Shown here one piece after another: positions 25,995-34,570 of a stretch of 64,000 nucleotides of DNA; position 1 is the first letter of the stretch, and each line of letters starts with the position of its first letter. The notes beneath the pieces were generated by a model that was not told where the DNA came from, made no database searches, and saw nothing but the letters and a program-made list of their open reading frames with translations. Where the stretch lies: positions 2,604,001 to 2,668,000 of the forward strand of contig NZ_CP029187.1 in the NCBI RefSeq assembly GCF_003097535.1. The letters are read 5' to 3'. The translations under genes and the position numbers were made by a program. The stretch is from Flavobacterium pallidum. Lineage in GTDB: Bacteria > Bacteroidota > Bacteroidia > Flavobacteriales > Flavobacteriaceae.

Positions 25995-26076
25995 CCCCGA
26001 TGGAAGCGGCATCCTTTTTCCGGCTCCTTTAGCCGGTAAAAGATACAGCGGACAGCGGGAAATTGCTCCTAAAAAT
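25992..26076 (+). ncRNA. Structured intergenic element, copy 1 (candidate RNA family)
   Basis: Conserved 5' flank TAGCCCCGAT..AGCGG.ATCC and 3' flank AAAAGATA..AGCGGA.AGCGGGAA..GCTCCT are shared with the copy at 42898. The centre is a stem CCGGCT-CCTTT-AGCCGG, unrelated in sequence to the centre of the other copy but equally well paired. Small flanking hairpins are possible in both copies (CCG..CGG and AGC..GCT). It begins at the rarD stop. It may be one of the flavobacterial RNA motifs found by comparative genomics (Flavo-1 is a candidate), which I cannot check. The strand is assumed. Confidence 0.5.
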
Positions 26077-26111
26077 ATCTGTGCCCTGCGCTTTGTATCC
26101 TGCACCCAAAA

Positions 26112-26147
26112 TGTCATGTTGTCATATTTTGTCAATCCAACTGACAA
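26112..26147 (+). promoter_or_regulatory. TGTCA half-site array upstream of dnaK
   Basis: Three direct TGTCA sites (26112, 26120, 26130) and one inverted TGACA (26142-26146). The last pair forms a perfect TTGTCA-7 bp-TGACAA dyad. It lies about 95 nt before dnaK, so it could be a stress-regulator operator. No CIRCE element is present. Confidence 0.4.
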
Positions 26148-26240
26148 TTTTCAGACCATTTTTATCATGGCATAAAGATTGTTATATACGGGTCAAGTTC
26201 AAAAATGCAAACTCACATAAAATTTAAAACAAATAAAAAA

Positions 26241-28130
26241 ATGGGTAAAATAATCGGAATTGATTTAGGAACAACGAACTCTTGCGTATCTGTAATGGAA
26301 GGTAACGAAGCGGTAGTAATCCCTAACTCAGAAGGAAAAAGAACAACGCCGTCCATTATCGGATTCGTAGAAGGCGGTGAAATTAAAGTGGGTGATCCTG
26401 CCAAAAGACAGGCGGTGACCAACCCGACAAAAACGATTGCTTCAATCAAGCGTTTCATGGGACACACATTCTCTGAAACTCAGGATGAGGCGAAAAGAGT
26501 TCCTTATTCAGTAGTGAAAGGCGATAACAATACACCACGTGTGGACATTGACGGCCGTTTGTATACTGCACAGGAATTGTCAGCAATGACGTTGCAGAAA
26601 ATGAAAAAGACCGCTGAGGATTATTTGGGGCAGACCGTTTCAGAAGCGGTAATTACTGTTCCTGCTTACTTTAACGATGCACAGCGCCAGGCTACAAAAG
26701 AAGCTGGTGAGATTGCAGGTTTGAAAGTAATGCGTATCATCAACGAGCCTACTGCAGCAGCTTTGGCTTATGGTCTGGACAAAAAAGGACAGGATCAGAA
26801 GATTGCGGTTTACGATTTGGGTGGAGGTACTTTCGATATCTCGATCCTGGAATTGGGTGATGGCGTTTTCGAAGTATTGTCTACAAATGGTGACACGCAC
26901 CTTGGTGGAGACGATTTCGACCAGGTCGTAATTGATTGGCTTGCTGACGAATTCAAATCGGAAGAAGGTATCGATCTGCGTCAGGACCCAATGTCATTGC
27001 AACGTTTGAAAGAAGCGGCTGAAAAAGCGAAAATCGAATTGTCCTCTTCTGCTGAAACTGAAATCAACCTGCCTTATGTGACCGCTACGGCATCAGGACC
27101 TAAGCACCTGGTGAAAAAACTGTCACGTGCTAAATTTGAGCAATTGGCAGATTCATTGGTAAAACGTTCTATGGAACCGGTTGCAAAAGCGTTGAAAGAT
27201 GCTGGTTTGTCTACTAAAGATATCGATGAGGTAATCCTTGTCGGAGGTTCTACACGTATTCCACGTATTCAGGAAGAAGTAGAGAAGTTCTTCGGAAAGA
27301 AAGCCTCTAAAGGCGTAAACCCTGATGAGGTTGTGGCGATCGGAGCTGCAATCCAGGGCGGTGTATTGTCAGGCGATGTTAAAGATGTATTGCTTCTGGA
27401 CGTAACGCCGTTATCATTGGGTATTGAAACTATGGGCGGGGTTTTGACGAAATTAATTGAATCAAACACCACCATTCCAACTAAAAAATCCCAGGTGTTC
27501 TCTACCGCAGCTGATTCACAGCCTAGTGTTGAAATCCACGTGTTGCAGGGAGAACGTGCCATGGCTGCTGATAACAAAACCATCGGGCGCTTCCACTTAG
27601 ACGGTATCCCGCCTGCGCCAAGAGGTGTTCCGCAGATTGAAGTGACTTTTGATATCGATGCCAATGGTATCATCAAAGTTTCTGCAACTGATAAAGGAAC
27701 AGGAAAATCACACGACATCCGTATCGAGGCATCTTCAGGCTTGACACAGGAAGAAATCGAAAGGATGAAAAAAGATGCTGAAGCCAATGCTGACGCGGAT
27801 AAAGTAGCCAAAGAAAGGATTGAAAAACTGAACGAAGCCGATGGAATGATTTTCCAGACTGAAAGTCAGTTGAAAGAGCTTGGCGATAAATTATCTGACG
27901 AGCACAAAACGGCTATCGAATATGCTTTAACCGAATTGAGGATGGCACACCAGAATCAGGATTTAGAAGCTATCCAGAAAGGTCTTGACAACATCAACGC
28001 TGCGTGGAAAACTGCCACTGAAGCCATGTATGCCCAAGGCGATCAACAAGGCCAGGCACAACCAAACGCGGAGCCACAAGGTGAAGCTGCGGACAATGTA
28101 CAGGATGTTGATTATGAGGAAGTGAAGTAA
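26241..28130 (+). CDS. dnaK: Molecular chaperone DnaK (Hsp70)
   Basis: ATP-dependent chaperone working with DnaJ and GrpE. The start [21 protein letters not shown] at 26241 is typical, so the longer reading is rejected; 629 residues. The nucleotide-binding domain (about 1-380) has [34 protein letters not shown] and [12 protein letters not shown]. The substrate-binding domain has [14 protein letters not shown] and the lid follows. The C-terminus is [14 protein letters not shown] then [12 protein letters not shown], the usual acidic tail. It stands alone without dnaJ or grpE, and a terminator follows. Codon choice looks biased toward preferred codons, as expected for high expression. Confidence 0.98.
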   Translation: MGKIIGIDLGTTNSCVSVMEGNEAVVIPNSEGKRTTPSIIGFVEGGEIKVGDPAKRQAVTNPTKTIASIKRFMGHTFSETQDEAKRVPYSVVKGDNNTPRVDIDGRLYTAQELSAMTLQKMKKTAEDYLGQTVSEAVITVPAYFNDAQRQATKEAGEIAGLKVMRIINEPTAAALAYGLDKKGQDQKIAVYDLGGGTFDISILELGDGVFEVLSTNGDTHLGGDDFDQVVIDWLADEFKSEEGIDLRQDPMSLQRLKEAAEKAKIELSSSAETEINLPYVTATASGPKHLVKKLSRAKFEQLADSLVKRSMEPVAKALKDAGLSTKDIDEVILVGGSTRIPRIQEEVEKFFGKKASKGVNPDEVVAIGAAIQGGVLSGDVKDVLLLDVTPLSLGIETMGGVLTKLIESNTTIPTKKSQVFSTAADSQPSVEIHVLQGERAMAADNKTIGRFHLDGIPPAPRGVPQIEVTFDIDANGIIKVSATDKGTGKSHDIRIEASSGLTQEEIERMKKDAEANADADKVAKERIEKLNEADGMIFQTESQLKELGDKLSDEHKTAIEYALTELRMAHQNQDLEAIQKGLDNINAAWKTATEAMYAQGDQQGQAQPNAEPQGEAADNVQDVDYEEVK

Positions 28131-28136
28131 GCTGCA

Positions 28137-28164
28137 GGATTTTAAGACTGTAAGACTTTAAGAT
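28137..28164 (+). repeat. GGATTTTAAGACTGTAAGAC-type repeat arm
   Basis: GGATTTTAAGACTGTAAGAC followed by TTTAAGAT, nearly identical to the arm at 38657 and the start of the one at 35682. It lies a few bases after the dnaK stop and directly before a terminator. No opposite arm is visible on the far side. Confidence 0.6.
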
Positions 28165-28167
28165 AGA

Positions 28168-28198
28168 AAGCGCGGGAAACAAATGCCGCGCTTTTTTT
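28168..28198 (+). terminator. Rho-independent terminator of dnaK
   Basis: AAAGCGCGG / CCGCGCTTT stem with a nine-base loop and a run of T after it. Confidence 0.8.
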
Positions 28199-28277
28199 TA
28201 TGGTATTAAACCAATATGATGTTCGGTCTTCCGTTTATATTTTTTCGTAAATTCGGGAAGATTAAAAAAAATACGCT

Positions 28278-28892
28278 ATGAAAAAGATTGCCTTGTTGTT
28301 GATGTTGACATTGTTTACGGTTTCAGCAAATGCACAGAAAAAGAAAGCCGCTGCAAAACCTGTTGCTAAAGCCGCTAATGTTTTGGCGAAAGCCGACAAC
28401 CTGACTGCCGAAATCCTCAAAGGTAGTTTCGTGGTCTTTGTAAGCAATGGCAAAGCAAAAGATTCGTTATTTAGCCGGCGGTTTGATGCCGCTAAGACTT
28501 TGCCTATGGATGCGAAGATTACGCCGTTCAAAGCCAAAGGCGTGTCCTTACACGCTATAAGCTGGACGCAGAAAAATGTGTCAGAAACGAAATTGAAAAA
28601 CGAGGAAGCGCTGACGACCTTCACTGAAATCTGGGATGTGGCGGCCAAAAAGCAGATTATCGTAAACAGCCAGATTACTACTAAAGTCAGTGAGATCGTA
28701 TATCTCGATAAAAATCAAACCGTTTCCGAAACCCAGCAGAAAATGCGCCGGGAAGGTTTTGAACTTACCATTACACCGGAAGGAGATCTCGTGCTGAAGA
28801 ACAAAACACAGGAAAACAGGATGACATATGATGCGGCACAGCAGAAGTTTGTAAATGTTGCGACGCCAAAAGCTGCACCGAAAAAGAAATAA
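28278..28892 (+). CDS. Secreted protein of unknown function
   Basis: 204 residues with a clear signal peptide (MKKIALLLMLTLFTVSANA) followed by a Lys/Ala-rich stretch (QKKKAAAKPVAKAANV). The rest alternates short strands and polar loops (FVVFVSNGKAKDSLFSRRFD, VSETQQKMRREGFELTITPEG) and ends in KAAPKKK. I do not recognise a domain. It is probably periplasmic. Single gene between dnaK and the M56 peptidase, closed by a two-way terminator. Confidence 0.7.
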   Translation: MKKIALLLMLTLFTVSANAQKKKAAAKPVAKAANVLAKADNLTAEILKGSFVVFVSNGKAKDSLFSRRFDAAKTLPMDAKITPFKAKGVSLHAISWTQKNVSETKLKNEEALTTFTEIWDVAAKKQIIVNSQITTKVSEIVYLDKNQTVSETQQKMRREGFELTITPEGDLVLKNKTQENRMTYDAAQQKFVNVATPKAAPKKK

Positions 28893-28920
28893 AAAACGCC
28901 GGATATATGTCCGGCGTTTT
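28893..28920. terminator. Bidirectional terminator
   Basis: AAAACGCCGGA / TCCGGCGTTTT stem with a six-base loop. The A and T runs on both sides allow use from either direction between these convergent genes. Confidence 0.85.
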
Positions 28921-28924
28921 GTCA

Positions 28925-30718
28925 TTATTTAAGTTGCATCAGTACTTTTGTGTTTTTATTGTCTTTGTCATCAGGATTTGCGGACTCGACAATCTGTATG
29001 GATTTAACCCTTCGGAGATCGAGGCCTTCCATGGTTTCGTTTGCATCATCATACCTTACGCCATTAATAATAAGTACAAGGTTACTGTCTGTAAAATCGA
29101 CTGATGCAGCGCCAGGAACTTTCATTTTTGATTTGCTGAAAAAGACGGCTTCGTCACCATTCTCGAGCGTTATGGTGGTTGGAGCCGATATCTTATTCGG
29201 TTCTTCTTTTCCTTTTTTATTGAAAGCAGAGGTGCCGTGGAAGATGAGCACGCCGTCTTTTCCTTTCCGTCCATACCGTTTCAATCCTTCTTCAGGCGAC
29301 AATTGCTCAATAAATTCGGAAGTCGTGATCACCTGGTCCTTTATCATGTCGGGATAATAATCTTTTCCGTTGATAATGTAAAGCATTTGTTTATTCGCAT
29401 TGGCGCGTTGCTGTTTATTTTCGGATAACAAATCAGTCGCAGATTGCGCTTCTTTACGGATAGGTGTAGCATAAATGCTGTCTTCCTCGCGCCCGGGATT
29501 ATGAATCACTAAACCATTGCTATTTTTTGTTGCAGTACTGAAACCAAAATCTTCTTTGCCGTCCGGCGCAACATCTACATAAATCGTAAAAGGGTCAATA
29601 GGCATCTTTCCGGACACTTCATATTTTTTAGTGATGCCGTACCTGTTTTTAAGCGTTACCTTCAGTCCGGTAATTTGTTTAAGCGCATTTGCTTTGTATT
29701 CTGAAAACTGCAGGGTGGCACCGAATTCATCTTTAAAGAACGCAGTCATTTCGTTCAGGTCTTTTTCTGCGGAAGCGGCGTCCACATGAATTTCGATTTT
29801 TGACACTTTGGGATCGTTTGTCATCACTTTCGGTTGCTTGGTCTGCGCTATGACTTTCACCTGAAACTGCAGCATGAATAGCAACAATGCCGGAATTGCG
29901 ACTCCGTACTTCAATAAATTACTGCTCCTGGATTGTTTTTTGTTTAACATAATAATTCGTTTTTTGATTAATGATTGATAAAAAGGATTGGTAAATGACA
30001 GGCAGTTTTCCCTGGCAGTCACTTTTAATAACGTGATTTGGTAATTTTTCCGGTCTGTAATCAGGCGGTTGGCTTCCGCATCGGCTATGAATTCGAGGTT
30101 CTGGACGAGTTGCTTTTTATACAGCCAAATGATGGGATTGAACCAGAACAAGATGCACAAAAGCCTCATAAACATCATATCTATCGAATGGTATTGCCGG
30201 CAGTGTGTCTTTTCGTGCTCAAGGATATGTGCTGACTCTGTTGCCGTGTAATGCGCGGGATTGTAAACAATATAATTGAAATACGAAAAAGGGGAGAGGT
30301 CTTCCCTCGTTTCCACAATGCGGAATTTTCCTTCGCTGCGTATTAAATTTTCCTTCAATACCTTCCGTAACTGTCGATAATCTAAAGCAAACTGCCCGAT
30401 AAAAAATAAAGCGCCCACCGCATATATTACACCAATAATCATAAGCCAGTTGATGGGTTCATGGGTTTGCGGGACAATTGACTGGGAATCCATAATCATC
30501 GGTTTCGCTGTGTTTTGGACAGGCATCGCAATGGCTTCCATCCAAACTATTTTAGTATAAGTAATCCATGGTAAAACTATCGAAACCAACAATCCGCTTA
30601 ACAGAAAAAAACGGTTCGCACGGAAGAAAGTCTCTTTTCGCAACAACACATGATATGCAATTGAAAAGAACAGGAGCAGGCCGGCAGACTTCAGGGTGTA
30701 TGTGATCAGTAGGTCCAT
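28925..30718 (-). CDS. BlaR1-like M56 metallopeptidase with TonB-plug-like C-terminal segments
   Basis: 597 residues. About four membrane helices surround a cytoplasmic zinc protease of the M56 family, with motif HEKTH (His168, Glu169, His172) and LEFIADAEANR as the third-ligand region. In BlaR1/MecR1 this domain destroys the BlaI-type repressor after signal binding. The periplasmic part has no penicillin-binding domain. Instead it ends with repeated stretches such as YIINGKDYYPDMI.. and VLIINGVRYDD.., followed by RRVKSIQIVESANPDDKD. These look like the plug-domain motif of TonB-dependent receptors. It begins 2 bp after the BlaI-type gene, so the two form an operon. Confidence 0.85.
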   Translation of the reverse strand: MDLLITYTLKSAGLLLFFSIAYHVLLRKETFFRANRFFLLSGLLVSIVLPWITYTKIVWMEAIAMPVQNTAKPMIMDSQSIVPQTHEPINWLMIIGVIYAVGALFFIGQFALDYRQLRKVLKENLIRSEGKFRIVETREDLSPFSYFNYIVYNPAHYTATESAHILEHEKTHCRQYHSIDMMFMRLLCILFWFNPIIWLYKKQLVQNLEFIADAEANRLITDRKNYQITLLKVTARENCLSFTNPFYQSLIKKRIIMLNKKQSRSSNLLKYGVAIPALLLFMLQFQVKVIAQTKQPKVMTNDPKVSKIEIHVDAASAEKDLNEMTAFFKDEFGATLQFSEYKANALKQITGLKVTLKNRYGITKKYEVSGKMPIDPFTIYVDVAPDGKEDFGFSTATKNSNGLVIHNPGREEDSIYATPIRKEAQSATDLLSENKQQRANANKQMLYIINGKDYYPDMIKDQVITTSEFIEQLSPEEGLKRYGRKGKDGVLIFHGTSAFNKKGKEEPNKISAPTTITLENGDEAVFFSKSKMKVPGAASVDFTDSNLVLIINGVRYDDANETMEGLDLRRVKSIQIVESANPDDKDNKNTKVLMQLK

Positions 30719-30720
30719 AA

Positions 30721-31086
30721 TCAGTCTTTTTTATTTTCGCGTTCCACCATTTCCAAAATCTCCCGGAGCTCTTCGGCAGTAATCTTATTTTCTTTTGCAA
30801 AAAAGGAGACCATATTTTTATAAGAGCTGTTGAAATAATTCTCAATCGTGACATTCATCGATTTCTTCTTGTATTCCTCTTTCGAAACCAATGGGTAATA
30901 TTGATATGTTTTCCCAAAGGAATGGTGCGCGACAAAACCTTTGTCCTCCAGTATCCTGACGAATGTGGAAAGCGTGTTGTAATGCTGCTCTCCGGGAATC
31001 TCGGCCATGATTTCCTTAATGAAACCTTTTTCAAGCTTCCAGAGCGCCTGCATGATTTCTTCTTCTTTTGTGGTTAACTTCTGCAT
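30721..31086 (-). CDS. BlaI/MecI/CopY-family transcriptional repressor
   Basis: 121 residues. N-terminal winged helix: LTTKEEEIMQALWKLEKGFI, then YNTLSTFVRILEDKGFVAHH as recognition helix and wing. A C-terminal dimerisation helix ends in LREILEMVERENKKD. Family members repress their own operon and are cleaved by the partner M56 protease. The gene sits first in the operon, directly behind two palindromes overlapping its promoter (31104-31146). Targets elsewhere and the signal are unknown; a beta-lactam response is not implied. Confidence 0.93.
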   Translation of the reverse strand: MQKLTTKEEEIMQALWKLEKGFIKEIMAEIPGEQHYNTLSTFVRILEDKGFVAHHSFGKTYQYYPLVSKEEYKKKSMNVTIENYFNSSYKNMVSFFAKENKITAEELREILEMVERENKKD

Positions 31087-31103
31087 ATTGGTTTTCTTTG
31101 AAA

Positions 31104-31146
31104 CAAATATAACTAATTATTTAGTTATAAAACTAATTAGTTAGTT
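31104..31146 (-). promoter_or_regulatory. Promoter with two operator palindromes for the BlaI-type repressor
   Basis: The minus-strand -7 element TATATTTG covers 31104-31111, with TTTT 17 nt upstream as the likely -33. ATAACTAATTATTTAGTTAT (31109-31128, two perfect 8-bp arms) covers the spacer. AACTAATTAGTT (31131-31142, perfect palindrome) covers the -33 side. Binding here would block polymerase, giving autoregulation. Confidence 0.65.
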
Positions 31147-31259
31147 AATTATTTTAATATTTGTAAATAAGCACTTTAGCAGAAGAGGAAAACTGCTTTG
31201 GGAATAAGAAAATAAGTTTTGAAAAACAGCTGCGCAATAAACAGGAATTGCAAAAAGTA

Positions 31260-32477
31260 TCAGGCAGCTTCCAGCTTCAGTAGCTTCTGTAGGTAAGCAC
31301 AACAGAAAACAGCCATGATGCCTAATGTTCCCATAAAAATCCAATTGGCCTGGTATCCGTAAAAATCAATGACCACCATACCGAGTTTGGAACTGCCAAT
31401 GTGCGCAAGGCTGAAACTCATCGTAAACAAAGCCATATAACGCCCCTCATGTCCTTTAGGCGCACGGCTTAATGCAAATGAATTGGAGAATGGGAAAATA
31501 AACATCTCCCCGAAAGTGATGAAAAGGATGTTGATGACAAGCACGCCAACCCATACATTCCAAAGCAAAGCAAAAAAACCTGTTGCCATCATCACCGAAC
31601 CCCAAAGGATCAATTTGATCTTATGCACATTCTTTCTTTCAAAATAGCTTACGATGGGCATTTCCAAAAGGAAGATCAGGAACCCGTTTAAGGTCATCAG
31701 AAGCCCGGTCTGTAACTCAGTCAAACCGTATTGCTCATGATGATATAGCGGCAAAGTGGAAAATATCTGGAAGAAAATCATCGCCGTGGAAAAACTCACA
31801 AACAGGAATGCCCAGAAAATCCGGTCCCTGAAAATCGAATCGGCAAAAACTTCGCCGGGATGTTCCTTATCCGTAAAAGCCGACTTTTTCTTTTCCTTTA
31901 CCAACAATGCAAATGCTGAAATCGCTATAACACACGTCGCTCCGTCAACCCAAAACAGTCCCTGGTATCCAATATTCATGATAATCAACCCACCCAAAGC
32001 TGGCCCGGCGGCAAAACCAAGGTTAATTGCCAGGCGGACCAAAGTAAATGCCCGAGCACGATTTTCAGGCTTTGCATAGGTGCCAAGCGAGACAAACATA
32101 GCCGGACGAAACATATCGGCAATAGTCATAATAGTAAACATACCGATGCACAATCCCCAAAAGCTGGTGATATATTGCAGAACGAAAAATAACATTCCAC
32201 TGGTAAACAAACTGAAAATCATGATTCTGTAAAACCCTATCTTATCTGATAGTTTACCTCCAAGAAAAGATCCCAACATCGATCCAAGTCCGAATGCCAC
32301 CATAATCCAGCCCACCTGTGCATAAGTAAAATGCAGGTTTTCCTTCAGGTATTTCGAAAGGAAAGGCAGTACCATTGTGCCTGCCCTGTTGATGAAAGTA
32401 ATGATGGTGAGAATCCAGACTTCGCGCGTGAAGCCCTTGAAATTGTTGAAGTAACGCTCTAAACCTTTTCGCAGCAT
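31260..32477 (-). CDS. Major facilitator superfamily exporter
   Basis: 405 residues from ATG 32477 (MLRKGLERYFNNFKGF); a longer reading from GTG 32513 is less likely. About twelve membrane helices. Motif A-like GKLSDKIGFYRIMIF follows helix 2. There are family-typical segments LVRLAINLGFAAGPALGG in helix 5 and LSRAPKGHEGRYMALF before helix 10. It resembles drug-efflux MFS proteins (MdtH/YfcJ style). The substrate is unknown. It stands alone between the BlaI promoter region and the divergent DUF1684 gene. Confidence 0.88.
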   Translation of the reverse strand: MLRKGLERYFNNFKGFTREVWILTIITFINRAGTMVLPFLSKYLKENLHFTYAQVGWIMVAFGLGSMLGSFLGGKLSDKIGFYRIMIFSLFTSGMLFFVLQYITSFWGLCIGMFTIMTIADMFRPAMFVSLGTYAKPENRARAFTLVRLAINLGFAAGPALGGLIIMNIGYQGLFWVDGATCVIAISAFALLVKEKKKSAFTDKEHPGEVFADSIFRDRIFWAFLFVSFSTAMIFFQIFSTLPLYHHEQYGLTELQTGLLMTLNGFLIFLLEMPIVSYFERKNVHKIKLILWGSVMMATGFFALLWNVWVGVLVINILFITFGEMFIFPFSNSFALSRAPKGHEGRYMALFTMSFSLAHIGSSKLGMVVIDFYGYQANWIFMGTLGIMAVFCCAYLQKLLKLEAA

Positions 32478-32558
32478 TTGTTTTTGGTATTGGCGTAAAG
32501 GTACGGAATGCACGATGATTTTTAAACCGTCACACAGGCATTTCTCACATGATTTATT

Positions 32559-32566
32559 TATTTTTG
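32559..32566 (+). promoter_or_regulatory. -7 promoter element of the DUF1684-tatD-tcdA unit
   Basis: TATTTTTG, matching TAnnTTTG, about 15 nt before the ATG at 32581. Confidence 0.45.
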
Positions 32567-32580
32567 TGAAAATTCCAACG

Positions 32581-33180
32581 ATGAGAAATATTGCCTGCTG
32601 TATGTTATTTTTGATGGCTTCCTGTGCATTTGGCCAACGTGTTTTTGTTAAGGATTCTTCGGTCGCCTACCAGAAAAACCTCGACAGGGAATATGCAGAT
32701 AAAAAGGAAAGCCCGCTTACCGCAAAAGACCGGCTCCAGTTTAAAGGGCTGGATTTTTTTCCGGTTGATGGCAAATATTTTGTAACAGCGAAATTTACCA
32801 GGACTGAAGGTGAAAAGCCTTTCGGAATGACATCTACCAGCCGAACGCCAATGTATGTGAAGTATGGCGAAGCGGCATTTACCCTCGATGGAAAGCAATG
32901 CAAACTGAACATTTACCGAAACATCGATCTTTCGAAAACCGAGCAATACAAAAACTACCTTTTCCTGCCTTTTCTGGACCTGACCTCAGGCGAAGAAAGT
33001 TACGGCGGCGGCAGGTATATCGACCTGAGGATTCCTGAAGGCGACACGATCGTTATTGATTTCAACCGTGCCTACAATCCTTATTGTGCTTACAATCCTG
33101 TTTATTCCTGCCCCGTTACACCACGTGAAAACACACTGGATGTGGCCATAAAAGCGGGTGTAAAAAAGTTTCACGACTGA
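32581..33180 (+). CDS. Secreted DUF1684-family protein
   Basis: 199 residues beginning MRNIACCMLFLMASCAFGQR, a signal peptide; the SC could alternatively be a lipobox. The core holds PMYVKYGEAAFTLDGKQCKL, LFLPFLDLTSGEESYGGGRY and FNRAYNPYCAYNPVYSCP. These blocks are strongly conserved in DUF1684 proteins of many bacteria. No enzymatic role is established to my knowledge. The stop overlaps the next ATG by one base, so it is cotranscribed with tatD. Confidence 0.85.
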   Translation: MRNIACCMLFLMASCAFGQRVFVKDSSVAYQKNLDREYADKKESPLTAKDRLQFKGLDFFPVDGKYFVTAKFTRTEGEKPFGMTSTSRTPMYVKYGEAAFTLDGKQCKLNIYRNIDLSKTEQYKNYLFLPFLDLTSGEESYGGGRYIDLRIPEGDTIVIDFNRAYNPYCAYNPVYSCPVTPRENTLDVAIKAGVKKFHD

Positions 33181-33833
33181 TGTTTTTCAATCTCCATACA
33201 CATCACTTTACAGATTCGGGTGTTGTTGAGCTCGTGAACCAGTATCCGGATGAGTTTGATGAAAATATCCCACTTTATTCCATCGGGATCCATCCATGGC
33301 GGATTGAAGCGGCTGATGTCGTTACGCAACTCCATTTCATTGAAACCAAGCTCACAGATAGCCATTGCCTTGCCATTGGGGAATGTGGTCTTGACAAGCG
33401 TATAGAAACGCCTTTGGAAAAGCAAATCCCGGTTTTTGAAGCCCAATTGCTTTTGGCTGAAAAATATAAAAAACCCGTCATCATCCACTGTGTTGCCGCT
33501 TTCCAGGAAGTGATTGAACTGAAAAACAAGCTTGGGATTTCCATACCGATGATCATCCACGGATTTTCAAAAAACATCCAGGTGGCCAGAAGCCTGCTCG
33601 ACAACGGATTTTACATTTCTTTCGGAAAATATCTGCTCAGGAATCCCGAACTTGCGGCGGTTTTTGCAGCCGTGCCAAATGACAGGTTTTTTCTGGAAAC
33701 CGATACGATCGAAGAAGGGATTGAGCAGGTTTACGCCGTAGCGGCAAAAGCAAAAGGAATTGAAACCGAAACGCTTCAGGAAATCTTAAATAAGAGTTTT
33801 ATTGAAGTCTTTCAGCAAACCCGTAATTCGTAA
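33180..33833 (+). CDS. tatD: TatD-family metal-dependent hydrolase
   Basis: 217 residues, the short form typical of Bacteroidota. Metal ligands are visible as NLHTHHF at the N-terminus, GECGLD, VIIHCVAAF, IIHGFSKN, and LETDTIEEG near the C-terminus. Family members are 3'-5' DNases or related hydrolases acting in DNA repair. The ATG overlaps the DUF1684 stop (TGATG), so translation is coupled. tcdA follows after 17 bp. Confidence 0.88.
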   Translation: MFFNLHTHHFTDSGVVELVNQYPDEFDENIPLYSIGIHPWRIEAADVVTQLHFIETKLTDSHCLAIGECGLDKRIETPLEKQIPVFEAQLLLAEKYKKPVIIHCVAAFQEVIELKNKLGISIPMIIHGFSKNIQVARSLLDNGFYISFGKYLLRNPELAAVFAAVPNDRFFLETDTIEEGIEQVYAVAAKAKGIETETLQEILNKSFIEVFQQTRNS

Positions 33834-33850
33834 TTCATAATTCAAAATAT

Positions 33851-34564
33851 ATGGCTGAGTGGACAGAACGCGCCGAATTGTTATTCACAACAGAAGGTCT
33901 TGAAAAATTGAAAAATGCCAATATACTCGTTGTAGGGTTGGGCGGTGTAGGATCTTTTGCGGCCGAATTTATAGCGCGTGCCGGTGTCGGCAAGATGACC
34001 ATCGTTGATGGCGACGTGGTGGATATTACAAACATCAACAGACAGCTCCCAGCGCTGCATTCCACAGTTGGAAAACTCAAAACGGAAGTCGTGGGCGACC
34101 GTCTGATGGATATCAATCCCGAATTGCAACTGACGCGCCTCACCGAATTCCTTTCGCCCGAACGTGCCTTTGAAATGGTGTCTCCGGAATTTGATTATGT
34201 ATTGGATTGCATCGACAGCGTCACGCCAAAACTGAATCTGCTGATTGCCGCCAAAAGAAAGAAGATCAAGGTCATCAGCAGCATGGGAGCAGGAGGGAAG
34301 TCATTGGCTTCGAAAGTAAAAGTAGCCGACATCAGCAAAACCGAAAATTGCTTTTTGGCCAAAACGATTAAGAAAAGGCTGCGCCAGGTGAAAATTGATA
34401 AAGGGATTAAAGTCGTATATTCATCAGAAATTCAGCAACAAAACAGCCTGCGTAAAACCGACGGCAAAAATTACAAGAAATCTTTTTACGGAACGAACAG
34501 CTACATGCCGGGGCTTTTTGGATTATATGCCGCAGAAACGGTCATCAGGCATTTATTGAAATAG
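33851..34564 (+). CDS. tcdA: tRNA threonylcarbamoyladenosine dehydratase
   Basis: E1-like enzyme that cyclises t6A37 of tRNAs to ct6A using ATP. The 237 residues start EWTERAELLFTTEGLEKLKN and contain the nucleotide-binding NILVVGLGGVGSFAAE. DGDVVDITNINRQ and VLDCIDSVTPKLNLL follow. It ends YMPGLFGLYAAETVIRHLL. Third gene of the DUF1684-tatD-tcdA unit; convergent with the SRPBCC gene at only 6 bp. Confidence 0.92.
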   Translation: MAEWTERAELLFTTEGLEKLKNANILVVGLGGVGSFAAEFIARAGVGKMTIVDGDVVDITNINRQLPALHSTVGKLKTEVVGDRLMDINPELQLTRLTEFLSPERAFEMVSPEFDYVLDCIDSVTPKLNLLIAAKRKKIKVISSMGAGGKSLASKVKVADISKTENCFLAKTIKKRLRQVKIDKGIKVVYSSEIQQQNSLRKTDGKNYKKSFYGTNSYMPGLFGLYAAETVIRHLLK

Positions 34565-34570
34565 CGCTTT

